Of a DNA stretch of 52,213 nt, positions 7,729 to 17,185 are shown one piece after another; within the stretch, counting starts at the first letter, position 1; each line of letters begins with the position of its first letter. Source of the DNA: Amaricoccus sp. (GTDB taxonomy: Bacteria > Pseudomonadota > Alphaproteobacteria > Rhodobacterales > Rhodobacteraceae); the NCBI RefSeq assembly GCF_017995835.1, contig NZ_JAGOID010000010.1:1-52213 (forward strand), given 5' to 3'. The position numbers and the translations under genes were made by a program. The notes beneath the pieces are model-generated. The model was not told the origin of the DNA. It saw nothing but the letters and a program-made list of their open reading frames with translations, and searched no databases.

Positions 7729-9012
7729 CTATTCCTGGGCCTCGGGCGCCCCTGCGCGCCGGCGCTCCAGACGCTTGGCCGCCGCCGAGATGCCCTGATC
7801 CAGCCGCCGGAGCCCGCTCGCGATATCGCGGCGGGCCGCGTCGAGCATGTTGCGCGGCTGATCCTGCTTCGTCACCACGTGCACGGGCTCCGGCGTCGCA
7901 CGACCCCGCGTCGATGACTTCCGCGCTGTCGGCTGTTGCGGCAACCACACCGCGATCCCCGGATCGGCGCGCGGCGCATCGCCGTCGAAGGCGGCCGGCG
8001 GCTGCGGCGCGACGGCGAAGGGCGGCAACGTCGGCTGGTTCACGGCGGCGGCGGGCCGAACCGTCTCCCCGGCGCCCTGACGCTCCAACGCCGATGCGGC
8101 AGCGGCAGCGCGCTCGGAGCCGCCATCCGCGGCGGCCAGCGACGCCGGCCGCGGACGCGGGGCGGCCGCCGTCGCCACGACGCCAGCCGCCGGAGCGAAC
8201 TCTTCGCCGGCTTGCGCCGCCACCGGCGGCTCGGCCGGCGCGGGGGGCTCGGCCGGCGCAGGGGGATCGGGCGGCAGCGGCGCGATCGTCGTCGAAACCG
8301 GATCGAGGAGCGGCGCCAGCGTGGGCTCCGCGCCCGGCGCGTTCGGGACGATCGGGACGATCGGGACGATCGGCGCCGCCACGGAGGCCGTCGCCGAGGT
8401 CTGGCCGCCCGGCGTCGGGCCGGTAGCAGCAGCCGGAACGACGGCGGGCAGGGATACGGGCGCCTCGACCGGCGCAGGCGCAGGCGCTGTATCGGACGCC
8501 ACGGGCGCGGCGGGCGCAGTCCTGGACGCCCCGGCCAACGCGGCGTCGAGCGCGGCGGCGACCGCGGGCTCGTCCGGGGTCGCGTCGCCGCGCAACAGGG
8601 GAGCTACGACCCAGACCAGCGCGACGCCCACGACAAAGGCCGCGCCGGCGACCAGCCATGCGGCGCCGGACCGTCGGTCGGCGACGTGGCGCCGTTGCGG
8701 CGCGCGGCGCATCGGCGCCGCCACATGGTCCGTCTCGAACGGGGCGAAGTCATCCGGTCCCGGATCGAACGGCAGCATCGGGTCGGGCTCGATCCTGTCG
8801 GCGCCGATGGCGAGGCCCGGACGCGCCCGCCCGAGCCGCGCCGCCAGCATTCCGCCCAGCCGGTTCGACTGGCTCCGGGCGAGCGCCGCCGCCCGCTGCG
8901 CCCGGGCCTTGCGCAACCGCGCCTCGAGCGCCGGCGAGTCGTTCGCGGTCGCCGACGGCTCCCGGCCGCCGTCCCTCGTCGGGACGCCCTTCGCCGGACC
9001 GTTCTCCTGCAT
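7729..9012 (-). CDS. Hypothetical single-pass membrane protein with Ala/Pro-rich periplasmic domain
   Basis: The 427-aa product has a charged cytoplasmic N-terminus (about residues 1-100, rich in Arg and Ala). One membrane segment follows (AWLVAGAAFVVGVALVWVV, near 103-122), then ~300 low-complexity residues dominated by Ala, Pro and Val, including IVP triplets and PPAPAE repeats. The last 50 residues are helical and basic. GGAGGGG at a good distance fixes the ATG at 9012; an in-frame ATG 90 bases upstream lacks such a site. No family recognised. The layout (short cytoplasmic part, one TM, long Pro-rich stalk) resembles periplasm-spanning linker proteins of the TonB/FtsN/SPOR kind, but no such domain is visible. 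Confidence 0.7.
   Translation of the reverse strand: MQENGPAKGVPTRDGGREPSATANDSPALEARLRKARAQRAAALARSQSNRLGGMLAARLGRARPGLAIGADRIEPDPMLPFDPGPDDFAPFETDHVAAPMRRAPQRRHVADRRSGAAWLVAGAAFVVGVALVWVVAPLLRGDATPDEPAVAAALDAALAGASRTAPAAPVASDTAPAPAPVEAPVSLPAVVPAAATGPTPGGQTSATASVAAPIVPIVPIVPNAPGAEPTLAPLLDPVSTTIAPLPPDPPAPAEPPAPAEPPVAAQAGEEFAPAAGVVATAAAPRPRPASLAAADGGSERAAAAASALERQGAGETVRPAAAVNQPTLPPFAVAPQPPAAFDGDAPRADPGIAVWLPQQPTARKSSTRGRATPEPVHVVTKQDQPRNMLDAARRDIASGLRRLDQGISAAAKRLERRRAGAPEAQE
8345..8371. repeat. In-frame 9-bp tandem repeat (3 copies)
   Basis: GGGACGATC is repeated three times without interruption inside the membrane protein gene and encodes Ile-Val-Pro triplets on the minus strand. The unit length keeps the frame, so copy changes would alter only linker length. 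Confidence 0.7.
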
Positions 9013-9174
9013 GGTATGCCCCTCCGCTCGCCGGTCGTCGCGCCGGCGTTCCGCCAGGATCTGCTCGGTCGGGACGATAGCACGCGGGCGCGCCGGCTTC
9101 ATAGCGGCTTGTCGCCCATACCCCTTCTTCGCCGAGGCTCGGCCTCGCAACGCCTGCGCGAGGGACGGGCGGGG

Positions 9175-9194
9175 GCGCCGGCTCGCGCCGGCGC
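9175..9194. terminator. Hairpin after the CoA-transferase operon
   Basis: GCGCCGGC (9175-9182) pairs with GCCGGCGC (9187-9194) around a 4-base loop, directly beyond the scoB stop on the minus strand. There is no U-run. It may protect the 3' end or aid termination. Confidence 0.35.
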
Positions 9195-9203
9195 AGGAGG
9201 ACT

Positions 9204-9833
9204 TCAGTTGACGATGGTCGCCTCGGTGGCGGCCCGCATCTCCGCCTCGGTCACGCCGTCGGCGACCTCGAGCAGTTTGAGCCCGCCCTCCACGACGTCG
9301 AAGACGCCGAGATTGGTGATGATCCGGTCCACGACCGCCTTTCCGGTCAGCGGCAGCGTGCATTCCCGCAGGAGCTTCGACTCGCCGTGCTTCGAGGTGT
9401 GGTCCATCACCACCACCACCCGCTTCACCCCGGCGACGAGGTCCATCGCGCCGCCCATGCCCTTGACCAGCTTGCCCGGGATCATCCAGTTCGCGAGATC
9501 GCCCTTCTCGGACACCTCCATCGCCCCGAGGATCGCCATGGCGATCTTGCCGCCGCGGATCATCCCGAAGCTCTGCGAGCTGTCGAAATAGCTCGTCCGA
9601 GCCAGCTCGGTCACCGTCTGCTTGCCGGCGTTGATCAGGTCGGCGTCGACCTCGTCGTCGGTCGGGAACGGCCCGATGCCGAGCATTCCGTTCTCGGATT
9701 GCAGCGTCACGTCGACGCCGTCGGGAATGTAGTTCGCCACCAGCGTCGGAATGCCGATGCCGAGGTTGACGTACATGCCGTCCTCGAGCTCGCGGGCGGC
9801 GCGGGCGGCCATCTGATTGCGGTCCCAGGGCAT
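9204..9833 (-). CDS. scoB: 3-oxoacid CoA-transferase subunit B
   Basis: This 209-aa beta subunit has the catalytic glutamate in the SENG motif (Glu47) and the family start [14 protein letters not shown]. With subunit A it moves CoA from succinyl-CoA (or acetyl-CoA) to acetoacetate or a related 3-oxo acid, feeding ketone-body or short-chain acid use. Length and motifs match ScoB/AtoA. It starts one base after the stop of the small ORF that separates it from scoA, so translation of all three is probably coupled. The donor and acceptor cannot be fixed from sequence alone; atoA would be an equally fair symbol. Confidence 0.9.
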   Translation of the reverse strand: MPWDRNQMAARAARELEDGMYVNLGIGIPTLVANYIPDGVDVTLQSENGMLGIGPFPTDDEVDADLINAGKQTVTELARTSYFDSSQSFGMIRGGKIAMAILGAMEVSEKGDLANWMIPGKLVKGMGGAMDLVAGVKRVVVVMDHTSKHGESKLLRECTLPLTGKAVVDRIITNLGVFDVVEGGLKLLEVADGVTEAEMRAATEATIVN

Positions 9834-9834
9834 C

Positions 9835-10127
9835 CTATCGTCTCCGGTCGGGGTCGGTCAGCGCAAGGTCAAGGTCGAGATCGTCGAGATCGTCGAGTTC
9901 GGCGACGGTCGCCATGTCGTTCTGGAACGTCCGCGTCGTGGCGTCGAGATACTGACCCACGAGGGCGGGATTGGCCTTGGCGAAGCCCGGCCCGAACAGC
10001 GCGTCGAGCTTGGCCACGGCGGCATCGAGGATCAGGTCGCTGATCCTCGATGCGCTCGACGCGAGCCCGAGGCGCGCGGCCTCGAACAAGTCCATCTCGG
10101 CCTGTTGGCCCGACTTGCCCCCGCGCC

Positions 10128-10131
<4 letters not shown>
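9835..10131 (-). CDS. Small protein encoded between CoA-transferase subunits
   Basis: A 98-aa reading frame fills the gap between scoA and scoB. Its ATG overlaps the scoA stop (ATGA) and its stop lies one base before scoB. The product has a basic N-terminus, a predicted helical middle ([18 protein letters not shown] and following [12 protein letters not shown]), and an acidic Asp/Leu-rich tail ending in basic residues. Coding is supported by the exact fit and by third-position G/C bias. I do not recognise the family. The position suggests a partner, assembly factor or regulator of the CoA-transferase; this is inference. Confidence 0.72.
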
Positions 10132-10823
<692 letters not shown>

Positions 10824-11013
10824 CCATCCCCTCCTTCGCGCCTGCCGCATCCTGCATCCGGGATGCGCCGGACCGAGTCAAGCGCCCCGTGCGCGCTGCG
10901 GCGCCTTGCGAGCACGTTGCGCCGGCGGCTGCGGGCCGCGGCCATACGCCGCTTGTCGCCCGGGGCGCCGGCTGGTCTACGCTCGTCGCCAGCGCAGCAA
11001 CGGGAGCAGGATC

Positions 11014-11652
11014 GTGACGTCGCCAGCCACGCAGGAATTCCTCGACGCGCTCTATCTCGTCGCCGTCGCCGCCGAGGCGATGTCGGCCGCCCTGATCGCC
11101 GGGCGGCGCAGCATGGACTGGGTCGGTGTCTGTCTTCTCGGCTGCGTCACCGCGCTGGGCGGCGGATCGGTGCGCGACATCTTGCTCGACCACCACCCGC
11201 TCTCGTGGGTCGCGCAGCCGCACCTCCTGCTGGTCGCCGGCGGCGCGGCGCTCGCCACCATCGCCATCGCCCGGGCGGCCCACCGCCTGCGCGGCATCTT
11301 CCTGTTTCTCGACGCCGTGGGGCTTGTCCTCTTCACCGTCATCGGCTGCAACGTCGCGCTCGGCCTCGGATCCCCCACGATCGTCGTGCTTGCCGCGGGC
11401 ATGATCACCGGCTGCGTCGGCGGCGTCCTGCGCGACATCCTCTGCAACGAGATCCCGCTCCTGTTCCGGGCCGAGCTTTACGCCACGGTGTCCGTGCTCA
11501 CCGGCGCGCTCTACCTCTACGTTCTCCGTCTCGCCGTGCCGCATGACCTCGCGATCGCCGTCGCCATGCTCGCCGGCCTTGCCCTGCGCCTCCTCGCGCT
11601 GCGCTACGGCTGGAGCATGCCGAAGTTCGTGTACACCCGCGATCTCCACTGA
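11014..11652 (+). CDS. TRIC-type (UPF0126, YicG/YadS) membrane channel protein
   Basis: The 212-aa protein has about seven hydrophobic helices arranged as two similar halves. The duplicated family signature is seen twice, as GGGSVRDILL and as VGGVLRDIL, the glycine/arginine segments that line the pore in bacterial trimeric intracellular cation (TRIC) channels. Substrates are monovalent cations in studied homologues; some members have been linked to glycine transport. The start is a GTG at 11014 preceded by GGGAG; reading further upstream adds a 36-residue arginine-rich extension with no family support. It stands alone between divergent scoA and convergent folK. Confidence 0.85.
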   Translation: MTSPATQEFLDALYLVAVAAEAMSAALIAGRRSMDWVGVCLLGCVTALGGGSVRDILLDHHPLSWVAQPHLLLVAGGAALATIAIARAAHRLRGIFLFLDAVGLVLFTVIGCNVALGLGSPTIVVLAAGMITGCVGGVLRDILCNEIPLLFRAELYATVSVLTGALYLYVLRLAVPHDLAIAVAMLAGLALRLLALRYGWSMPKFVYTRDLH

Positions 11653-11671
11653 CCCCGCCGGCCGGGGCCGG

Positions 11672-12241
11672 TCACTCCTCCAGCGGCGCGGCCCCGGCCA
11701 GGGCGCCATCCGGCAGCGCCGCCAGCATCTCGCGCACCGAGCGGCCGAGGATCGGGTGCACCCAGTCCGGCGCGACGTCGGCGAGCGGCAGCAGCACGAA
11801 GCCCCGCTCGTGCAGCCGCGGATGCGGCAGGATCAGCGCCGGCGGCGCCTCCGTCGCCTGCCGCGCCGGATCGAGCGCCATCCAAGCCGCGACGGTCTCC
11901 CGGTCCGGCGACACCTCCCCCCCGCAGGACAGCAGGTCGAGGTCGCAGGCCCGCGGCGCCCAGCGCCGGCGGCGATCGCGGCCCAGCGCCCGCTCGACCG
12001 CGTGCATCGCCGCGAGCAGCCCCTCCGGCGCCAGCGCGGTCTCGACCAGCGCCGCGCCGTTCACGAAGTCGGGCCCGGCGCCCGGCGGAAAGGCCGGCGT
12101 CGCGAACCAGCGGCTGCGCGCCACGACGCGGACGTCCCGGCCGGCCAGCGCCCGGAGGGCCGCCTCGAGCGTCTCCCGCGGCGACCCGGCGGGCGAGGGC
12201 AGGTTCGCCCCCAACGCAATTGAGTATACTTTACGCGCCAT
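11672..12241 (-). CDS. folK: 2-amino-4-hydroxy-6-hydroxymethyldihydropteridine diphosphokinase
   Basis: This 189-aa HPPK transfers pyrophosphate from ATP to the pterin in folate synthesis. The HPPK signature is visible as RWAPRACDLDLL, with the conserved LPHPRLHERGFVL block after it and GANLPSP near the N-terminus. The ATG at 12241 gives the standard start MARKVYSIALGAN. No folB or folP is adjacent. It is convergent with the TRIC gene (20-base gap) and divergent from the NYN gene. The AT-rich patch at its 5' end is coding. Confidence 0.92.
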   Translation of the reverse strand: MARKVYSIALGANLPSPAGSPRETLEAALRALAGRDVRVVARSRWFATPAFPPGAGPDFVNGAALVETALAPEGLLAAMHAVERALGRDRRRRWAPRACDLDLLSCGGEVSPDRETVAAWMALDPARQATEAPPALILPHPRLHERGFVLLPLADVAPDWVHPILGRSVREMLAALPDGALAGAAPLEE

Positions 12242-12360
12242 AAACCGCCGATCCCTGCGATTCGCCTTTCGCACCCCGTCGCGCCGGCCTATGATCGCCG
12301 GAGGGTCATGGCGACGTTGTGTCGTCTGCCCACCACCAAGCCTTAGCAAGGATCTCCTTG

Positions 12361-12936
12361 ATGTTCTATCGCGACGAACGGTTGGCGCTCTTCATAGACG
12401 GCGCCAATCTTTACGCGGCTGCCAGGGCGCTCGGCTTCGATATCGACTACAAACTCCTTCGGAGCGAGTTCGTCAGGCGCGGCAAGCTGGTTCGTGCGTT
12501 CTATTACACCGCCATGCTGGAGACCGATGAATACTCTCCGATCCGCCCGTTGGTGGACTGGCTGAACTACAACGGTTTCGCGATGGTGACCAAGCCGGCC
12601 AAGGAGTTCACCGACTCGATGGGCCGACGCAAGGTCAAGGGCAACATGGACATCGAGCTCGCGGTCGACGCGATGGAGATGGCCCCGCACATCGACCACA
12701 TGGTGCTGTTCTCCGGCGACGGCGACTTCAAACCGCTGGTGGAGTCGATCCAGCGCCAGGGCGTGCGGGTCTCGGTTGTGTCCACCATCCGCTCCTCGCC
12801 GCCGATGATCGCCGACGAGCTGCGCCGCCAGTGCGACAACTTCATCGAGCTCGAGGAACTGCGCGAAGTCATCGGCCGCCCGCCGCGGGGCGAGCAGATC
12901 TCGCCGCGCGCCACGGTCGAAGCCGCCGACGACTGA
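12361..12936 (+). CDS. NYN (PIN-like) domain protein, LabA/DUF88 family
   Basis: This 191-aa protein is almost only an NYN domain. The acidic active-site residues of the PIN-like fold are in place: LFIDGANLY (Asp14), NMDIELAVDAM and LFSGDGDFKPL. Relatives are putative metal-dependent RNases; LabA in cyanobacteria affects clock output, while alphaproteobacterial members are uncharacterised. The ATG at 12361 was preferred over one 42 bases upstream because the domain starts immediately. The gene lies upstream of ispH and rnhA on the same strand but is separated by 57 bases. An RNA-cleaving role is inferred from the fold. Confidence 0.85.
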   Translation: MFYRDERLALFIDGANLYAAARALGFDIDYKLLRSEFVRRGKLVRAFYYTAMLETDEYSPIRPLVDWLNYNGFAMVTKPAKEFTDSMGRRKVKGNMDIELAVDAMEMAPHIDHMVLFSGDGDFKPLVESIQRQGVRVSVVSTIRSSPPMIADELRRQCDNFIELEELREVIGRPPRGEQISPRATVEAADD

Positions 12937-12993
12937 CCCGCCGGGCGGGGGCCGCGCCTTTTCCTCGCCCTCCGCCCGTGCTACCTGCCCGTG

Positions 12994-13944
12994 ATGGCCG
13001 AGCCGCTGACCCTCTACCTCGCCGCCCCGCGCGGTTTCTGCGCCGGCGTGGACCGGGCGATCAAGATCGTCGAGATGGCGCTGGAGAAATGGGGCGCCCC
13101 CGTCTACGTGCGCCACGAGATCGTGCACAATCGCTACGTCGTCGACGGGTTGCGCGCCAAGGGCGCCGTCTTCGTGGAAGAACTCGACGACTGCCCGCCC
13201 GACCGGCCGGTGGTGTTCTCGGCCCACGGGGTGCCCAAGGCGGTCCCCGCCGAGGCCGAGGCCCGCCGCATGGTCTGGGTCGACGCCACCTGCCCGCTGG
13301 TCTCCAAGGTCCACAACGAAGCGGCGCGGCATCACGCCAACGGGCTTCAGATGGTGATGATCGGCCATGCCGGCCATCCCGAGACCGTCGGCACCATGGG
13401 CCAGCTGCCTGCGGGCGAGGTGCTGCTGGTCGAGACGGTCGCCGACGTGGCCCGCATCGCGCCGCGCGACCCGGGCCGCCTCGCCTTCATCACCCAGACC
13501 ACCCTGTCGGTCGACGACACCGCCGAGGTCGTCGAGGCCCTGCGCGCGCGTTTCCCCGGCATCGTCGGGCCGGGCCGCGAGGACATCTGCTACGCCACCA
13601 CCAACCGCCAGGAGGCGGTCAAGGCGATCGCCCCGCGGATCGACGCCCTGCTCGTCATCGGCGCGCCGAACTCGTCGAACTCGCTGCGCCTCGTCGAGGT
13701 CGGCCGCCGCGCGGGATGCGGCTATGCCCAGCTCGTGCAGCGCGCCGCCGACATCGACTGGCGCGCCCTCGACGGCGCCCGCGCCGTCGGCGTGACCGCC
13801 GGGGCCAGCGCCCCCGAGGAGCTGGTTCGCGAGGTCATCGACGCCTTCCGCGCCCGTTTCGCCGTGACCGAGGAGCTGGTCGAGACGGCCGAGGAGCGCG
13901 TCGAGTTCAAGGTTCCGCGCGTCCTGCGCGAACCCGCCTTCTGA
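12994..13944 (+). CDS. ispH: 4-hydroxy-3-methylbut-2-enyl diphosphate reductase
   Basis: IspH makes IPP and DMAPP in the last step of the MEP isoprenoid pathway, using a [4Fe-4S] cluster. The three cysteine ligands are visible in [24 protein letters not shown] and [11 protein letters not shown]. Conserved histidines (RHEIVHN, SAHGVP) bind the substrate diphosphate. The 316-aa length is normal. A GTG three bases upstream of the ATG could equally be the start. The rnhA ATG follows 19 bases after the stop, so the two are probably one transcript, an arrangement common in this group. Confidence 0.95.
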   Translation: MAEPLTLYLAAPRGFCAGVDRAIKIVEMALEKWGAPVYVRHEIVHNRYVVDGLRAKGAVFVEELDDCPPDRPVVFSAHGVPKAVPAEAEARRMVWVDATCPLVSKVHNEAARHHANGLQMVMIGHAGHPETVGTMGQLPAGEVLLVETVADVARIAPRDPGRLAFITQTTLSVDDTAEVVEALRARFPGIVGPGREDICYATTNRQEAVKAIAPRIDALLVIGAPNSSNSLRLVEVGRRAGCGYAQLVQRAADIDWRALDGARAVGVTAGASAPEELVREVIDAFRARFAVTEELVETAEERVEFKVPRVLREPAF

Positions 13945-13963
13945 GCCGGGGCGAGCCGCCCGC

Positions 13964-14431
13964 ATGGCCGAGTTCTTCGCCTATACCGACGGCGCGTGTT
14001 CGGGCAATCCCGGCCCCGGCGGCTGGGGCGCGGTGCTGGTCGCCCGCGACGGCGCGCGCGTGCTCAAGGAGCGCGAGCTGTCAGGCGGCGAGACCGCGAC
14101 GACCAACAACCGCATGGAGCTGATGGCCGCCATCGCCGCGCTCGAGGCGCTCGGCCGCCCGGCGCGGCTCACCGTGGTGACGGACAGCGTCTACGTGCGC
14201 GACGGCGTGACCCGCTGGATTCACGGCTGGAAGGCGCGCGGCTGGCGCACGGCCGACGGCAAGCCGGTGAAGAACGAGGATCTCTGGCGCCGCCTCGAGA
14301 CCGCCGCCGCCCGCCACGAGGTCGACTGGGCATGGGTCAAGGGCCATGCCGGCCACCCGGAGAACGAGCGCGCCGACGCCCTGGCCCGCGCCGGAATGGC
14401 CCCCTTCAAGGCGACGGCCGCGCGTTCGTGA
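13964..14431 (+). CDS. rnhA: Ribonuclease HI
   Basis: This 155-aa RNase H removes RNA from RNA-DNA hybrids. All catalytic acidic residues are in their motifs: [37 protein letters not shown] and the C-terminal NERADALAR. The [10 protein letters not shown] basic protrusion is present, as in E. coli RNase HI. It sits directly after ispH. Length and motif spacing are normal. Confidence 0.95.
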   Translation: MAEFFAYTDGACSGNPGPGGWGAVLVARDGARVLKERELSGGETATTNNRMELMAAIAALEALGRPARLTVVTDSVYVRDGVTRWIHGWKARGWRTADGKPVKNEDLWRRLETAAARHEVDWAWVKGHAGHPENERADALARAGMAPFKATAARS

Positions 14432-14526
14432 CGACGCCGGCCCCGGCGCGGCGCACGCATCCCCTGACATTTCCTCAACCTCTGGGTGCGCCTGCGTTTT
14501 CTCCAACATTATCTAGCGGCGAGACC

Positions 14527-14555
14527 TTGCCGGCCCATATCGGTTCGCGTATAGA
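14527..14555 (+). promoter_or_regulatory. pyrG promoter
   Basis: TTGCCG (14527-14532) and TATAGA (14550-14555) are spaced by 17 bases. The predicted start region, 7-10 bases after the -10 box, is CCCG at 14562-14565, the first arm of the leader hairpin. Confidence 0.55.
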
Positions 14556-14561
14556 TTGAAT

Positions 14562-14603
14562 CCCGTGGGGTGTACGCCAGCAGCCGGCCCCAGCCCACGG
14601 GAG
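14562..14603 (+). promoter_or_regulatory. pyrG leader hairpin sequestering the ribosome binding site
   Basis: CCCGTGGG (14562-14569) is perfectly complementary to CCCACGGG (14594-14601). The last GGG of the second arm is part of the GGGAG Shine-Dalgarno (14599-14603), seven bases before the ATG. The first arm starts where transcription is predicted to begin, so transcripts starting at a C would pair with the ribosome site and those starting at the G would pair three bases less. This resembles the enterobacterial pyrC control design. Confidence 0.5.
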
Positions 14604-14610
14604 TAGCCAC

Positions 14611-16257
14611 ATGGCGCGTTTCATCTTCATCACCGGCGGCGTGGTTTCGTCGCTCGGCAAGGGTCTTGCCTCGGCCGCCCTCGGCGCCCTCCTGCAGGCC
14701 CGCGGCTACTCGGTGCGCCTGCGCAAGCTCGATCCGTATCTCAACGTCGACCCCGGCACGATGTCGCCCTTCGAGCACGGCGAGGTCTTCGTCACCGACG
14801 ACGGCGCCGAGACCGACCTCGATCTCGGCCACTACGAACGCTTTACCGGCGTGCCGGCCCGCCGCACCGATTCCGTCTCGTCGGGGCGGATCTACTCCAA
14901 CGTCCTGGAGAAGGAGCGCCGCGGCGACTACCTCGGCAAGACCATCCAGGTGATCCCGCACGTCACGAACGAGATCAAGGACTTCCTCCGCATCGGCGAG
15001 GACGAGGTCGATTTCATGCTCTGCGAGATCGGCGGCACCGTCGGCGACATCGAGGGCCTGCCGTTCTTCGAGGCGATCCGCCAGTTCGGCCAGGACAAGC
15101 CGCGCGGCCAGTGCATCTACATGCACCTCACGCTGCTGCCCTATCTGGCCGCGAGCGGCGAGCTCAAGACCAAGCCGACCCAGCATTCCGTCAAGGAACT
15201 CCGCGCCATCGGCATCGCGCCCGACGTGCTGGTCTGCCGCTCCGAGGGGCCGATCCCCCAGAAGGAGCGCGAGAAGCTCGCGCTCTTCTGCAACGTCCGC
15301 CCCGAGGCGGTGATCGCCGCCCAGGACCTGCGCTCGATCTACGAGGCCCCGCTCGCCTACCACCGCGAGGGGCTCGACCAGGCGGTCCTCGACGCCTTCC
15401 AGATCTCGCCGGCGCCGCGGCCGAACCTCGCCAAGTGGGAGGATGTGGTCGACCGGATCATGAACCCCGAGGGCGAGGTCCACATCGCCATCGTCGGCAA
15501 GTACACCCAGCTCGGGGACGCCTACAAATCGATCGCCGAGGCGCTGACCCACGGCGGCATCGCCAACCGGGTCAGGGTCCGCGCCGAATGGCTCGACAGC
15601 GAGCTGTTCGAGAAGACCGGCGACGTGGCCTCGCACCTCGAGGGCTACGACGCCATCCTCGTTCCCGGCGGCTTCGGCGAGCGCGGCACAGAAGGCAAGA
15701 TCAAGGCGGCCCAGTTCGCGCGCGAGCGCAAGGTTCCCTATCTCGGCATCTGCCTCGGAATGCAGCTTGCGGTCATCGAGGCCTCCCGCAACCTCGCCGG
15801 CCTCACCGACGCGGGTTCGGAAGAGTTCGACCACGAGAAGGGCGAGCGCCGCTTCACCCCGGTCATCTACCACCTGAAGGAATGGCTGGAGGGCAACCGC
15901 ACCGTCCAGCGCAGCGTCGCCGACGACAAGGGCGGCACGATGCGCCTCGGCGCCTACGACGCGATCCTCGCCGCCGGCAGCCAGGTCTCCGGCATCTACG
16001 GCACGCTGACCATCTCCGAGCGCCACCGTCACCGCTACGAGGTCGACATCGCCTATCGCGAGCGGCTGGAAAGCTGCGGCCTGCGCTTCTCGGGCCTCTC
16101 TCCCGACGGACGCCTGCCGGAGATCGTCGAGATCCCCGGCCATCCGTGGTTCATCGGCGTCCAGTATCACCCGGAGCTGAAGTCCAAGCCCTTCGCCCCG
16201 CACCCGCTCTTCGCCGACTTCATCCGCGCCGCGCTGGAGCAGTCGCGGCTGTTCTGA
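14611..16257 (+). CDS. pyrG: CTP synthase
   Basis: This 548-aa enzyme aminates UTP to CTP with glutamine. The N-terminal synthetase domain (residues 1-270) opens with [15 protein letters not shown], the nucleotide-binding P-loop. The class I glutamine amidotransferase domain follows (about 300-545), with the nucleophile Cys381 in YLGICLGMQ and the His-Glu pair in QYHPELKS. Length is the family norm. The upstream leader is unusual: promoter, C-run start and a hairpin overlapping the ribosome site suggest feedback by CTP. The convergent fabI operon is separated by a dispersed repeat (16265-16400). Confidence 0.96.
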   Translation: MARFIFITGGVVSSLGKGLASAALGALLQARGYSVRLRKLDPYLNVDPGTMSPFEHGEVFVTDDGAETDLDLGHYERFTGVPARRTDSVSSGRIYSNVLEKERRGDYLGKTIQVIPHVTNEIKDFLRIGEDEVDFMLCEIGGTVGDIEGLPFFEAIRQFGQDKPRGQCIYMHLTLLPYLAASGELKTKPTQHSVKELRAIGIAPDVLVCRSEGPIPQKEREKLALFCNVRPEAVIAAQDLRSIYEAPLAYHREGLDQAVLDAFQISPAPRPNLAKWEDVVDRIMNPEGEVHIAIVGKYTQLGDAYKSIAEALTHGGIANRVRVRAEWLDSELFEKTGDVASHLEGYDAILVPGGFGERGTEGKIKAAQFARERKVPYLGICLGMQLAVIEASRNLAGLTDAGSEEFDHEKGERRFTPVIYHLKEWLEGNRTVQRSVADDKGGTMRLGAYDAILAAGSQVSGIYGTLTISERHRHRYEVDIAYRERLESCGLRFSGLSPDGRLPEIVEIPGHPWFIGVQYHPELKSKPFAPHPLFADFIRAALEQSRLF

Positions 16258-16264
16258 CCGGGTC

Positions 16265-16400
16265 ATGCCGGCGAGTCTGCCCGGACACCCGGCGCAACAC
16301 GGGCTAACACGCGTGATATTAGGGTAACATCCTGATTGCGAACGATAAAAGTGTTAACGGTCAAGAAGGTCCACGAGTTGCTTCGTGAGCCCGCCGGTAT
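16265..16400. repeat. Dispersed 136-bp repeat with inverted ends, copy A
   Basis: The ends ATGCCGGCGAGTCT (16265-16278) and AGCCCGCCGGTAT (16388-16400) are near-perfect inverted repeats of each other. Along its whole length it matches a second copy at 25536-25672, including shared internal stretches such as AACACGGGCTAACACGCGTG. The interior is clearly richer in A/T than the flanks. It fills the gap between convergent pyrG and fabI, and its right end supplies the first base of the fabI stop codon on the minus strand. No ORF. It looks like a MITE-type or palindromic intergenic element. Confidence 0.75.
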
Positions 16401-17185
16401 CAGTCGATGACGTTGTACCCGCCGTCGATGTAGAGCACCTGCCCGGTCATCAGCCGGGCGGCGTCGTGGGCGAGGAAGGCGCAGGCCATGCCGACGTCGT
16501 CGATGTCGACGAGCGCGCGGGCCGGGGCCTTCCCCTTGGCCTTCTCCAGCAGCTCGTCGAACTCCGGGATGCCGGAGGCGGCGCGGGTGGCGAGCGGCCC
16601 GGGCGAGATCGCGTGGACGCGGATGCCCTTGGGGCCCAGCTCGGCGGCGACGTAGCGGACGGCCGATTCGAGCGCGGCCTTGGCGACGCCCATGATGTTG
16701 TAGTTCTCCACCACCTTCTCGGAGCCGTAGTAGGTCATGGTGAAGAGCGCGCCGCCGTCCTTCATCAGCGGCTCGGCAAGGTGCGCCATGCGCAGGAACG
16801 ACCAGACCGAGACGTCCATGGTCGTGGCGAAGCCGTCGCGCGGGCAGTCGGTGACGCGGCCGCCGAGGGCGTCCTTCGTCGAGAAGGCGATCGAGTGGAC
16901 GACGAAGTCGAGCCTGCCCCACTCGCTCGCGATCCGCTCGAACACGGCTTCGAGCTCGCCGTCCCGCATCACGTCCATCGGCAGGAAGATCGGCGCCTCG
17001 ACCTCCTGCGCCAGCGGCTCGACATGGGGCCGGGCCCGCTCGTTGAGGTAGGTGATCGCGAGATCGGCGCCGAGCGCATGGAAGGCGCGGGCGCAGCCCC
17101 AGGCGATCGAGCGGTCGTTGGCGATGCCGACGATCAGGCCCTTCTTGCCCTCGAGGAGCTTGGCCTTGACGATGGGCAGGGTCAT
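16400..17185 (-). CDS. fabI: Enoyl-[acyl-carrier-protein] reductase (NADH)
   Basis: This 261-aa SDR-type reductase completes each round of fatty acid elongation. The FabI-specific features are [11 protein letters not shown] for NADH binding and the Y-x6-K catalytic pair in [12 protein letters not shown]. The [13 protein letters not shown] and [14 protein letters not shown] segments are also typical. The ATG overlaps the ackA stop by four bases (ATGA), so it is translationally coupled to ackA and is the last gene of the DUF3141-pta-ackA-fabI operon. A fabI gene downstream of the acetate genes rather than next to fabB/fabA is notable. Triclosan-type inhibitor sensitivity cannot be judged from this. 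Confidence 0.94.
   Translation of the reverse strand: MTLPIVKAKLLEGKKGLIVGIANDRSIAWGCARAFHALGADLAITYLNERARPHVEPLAQEVEAPIFLPMDVMRDGELEAVFERIASEWGRLDFVVHSIAFSTKDALGGRVTDCPRDGFATTMDVSVWSFLRMAHLAEPLMKDGGALFTMTYYGSEKVVENYNIMGVAKAALESAVRYVAAELGPKGIRVHAISPGPLATRAASGIPEFDELLEKAKGKAPARALVDIDDVGMACAFLAHDAARLMTGQVLYIDGGYNVID

Noticed and set aside
12319-12360. Extended start for the NYN-domain gene
   Set aside because: The added 14 residues precede the first beta strand of the domain and have no ribosome site advantage.
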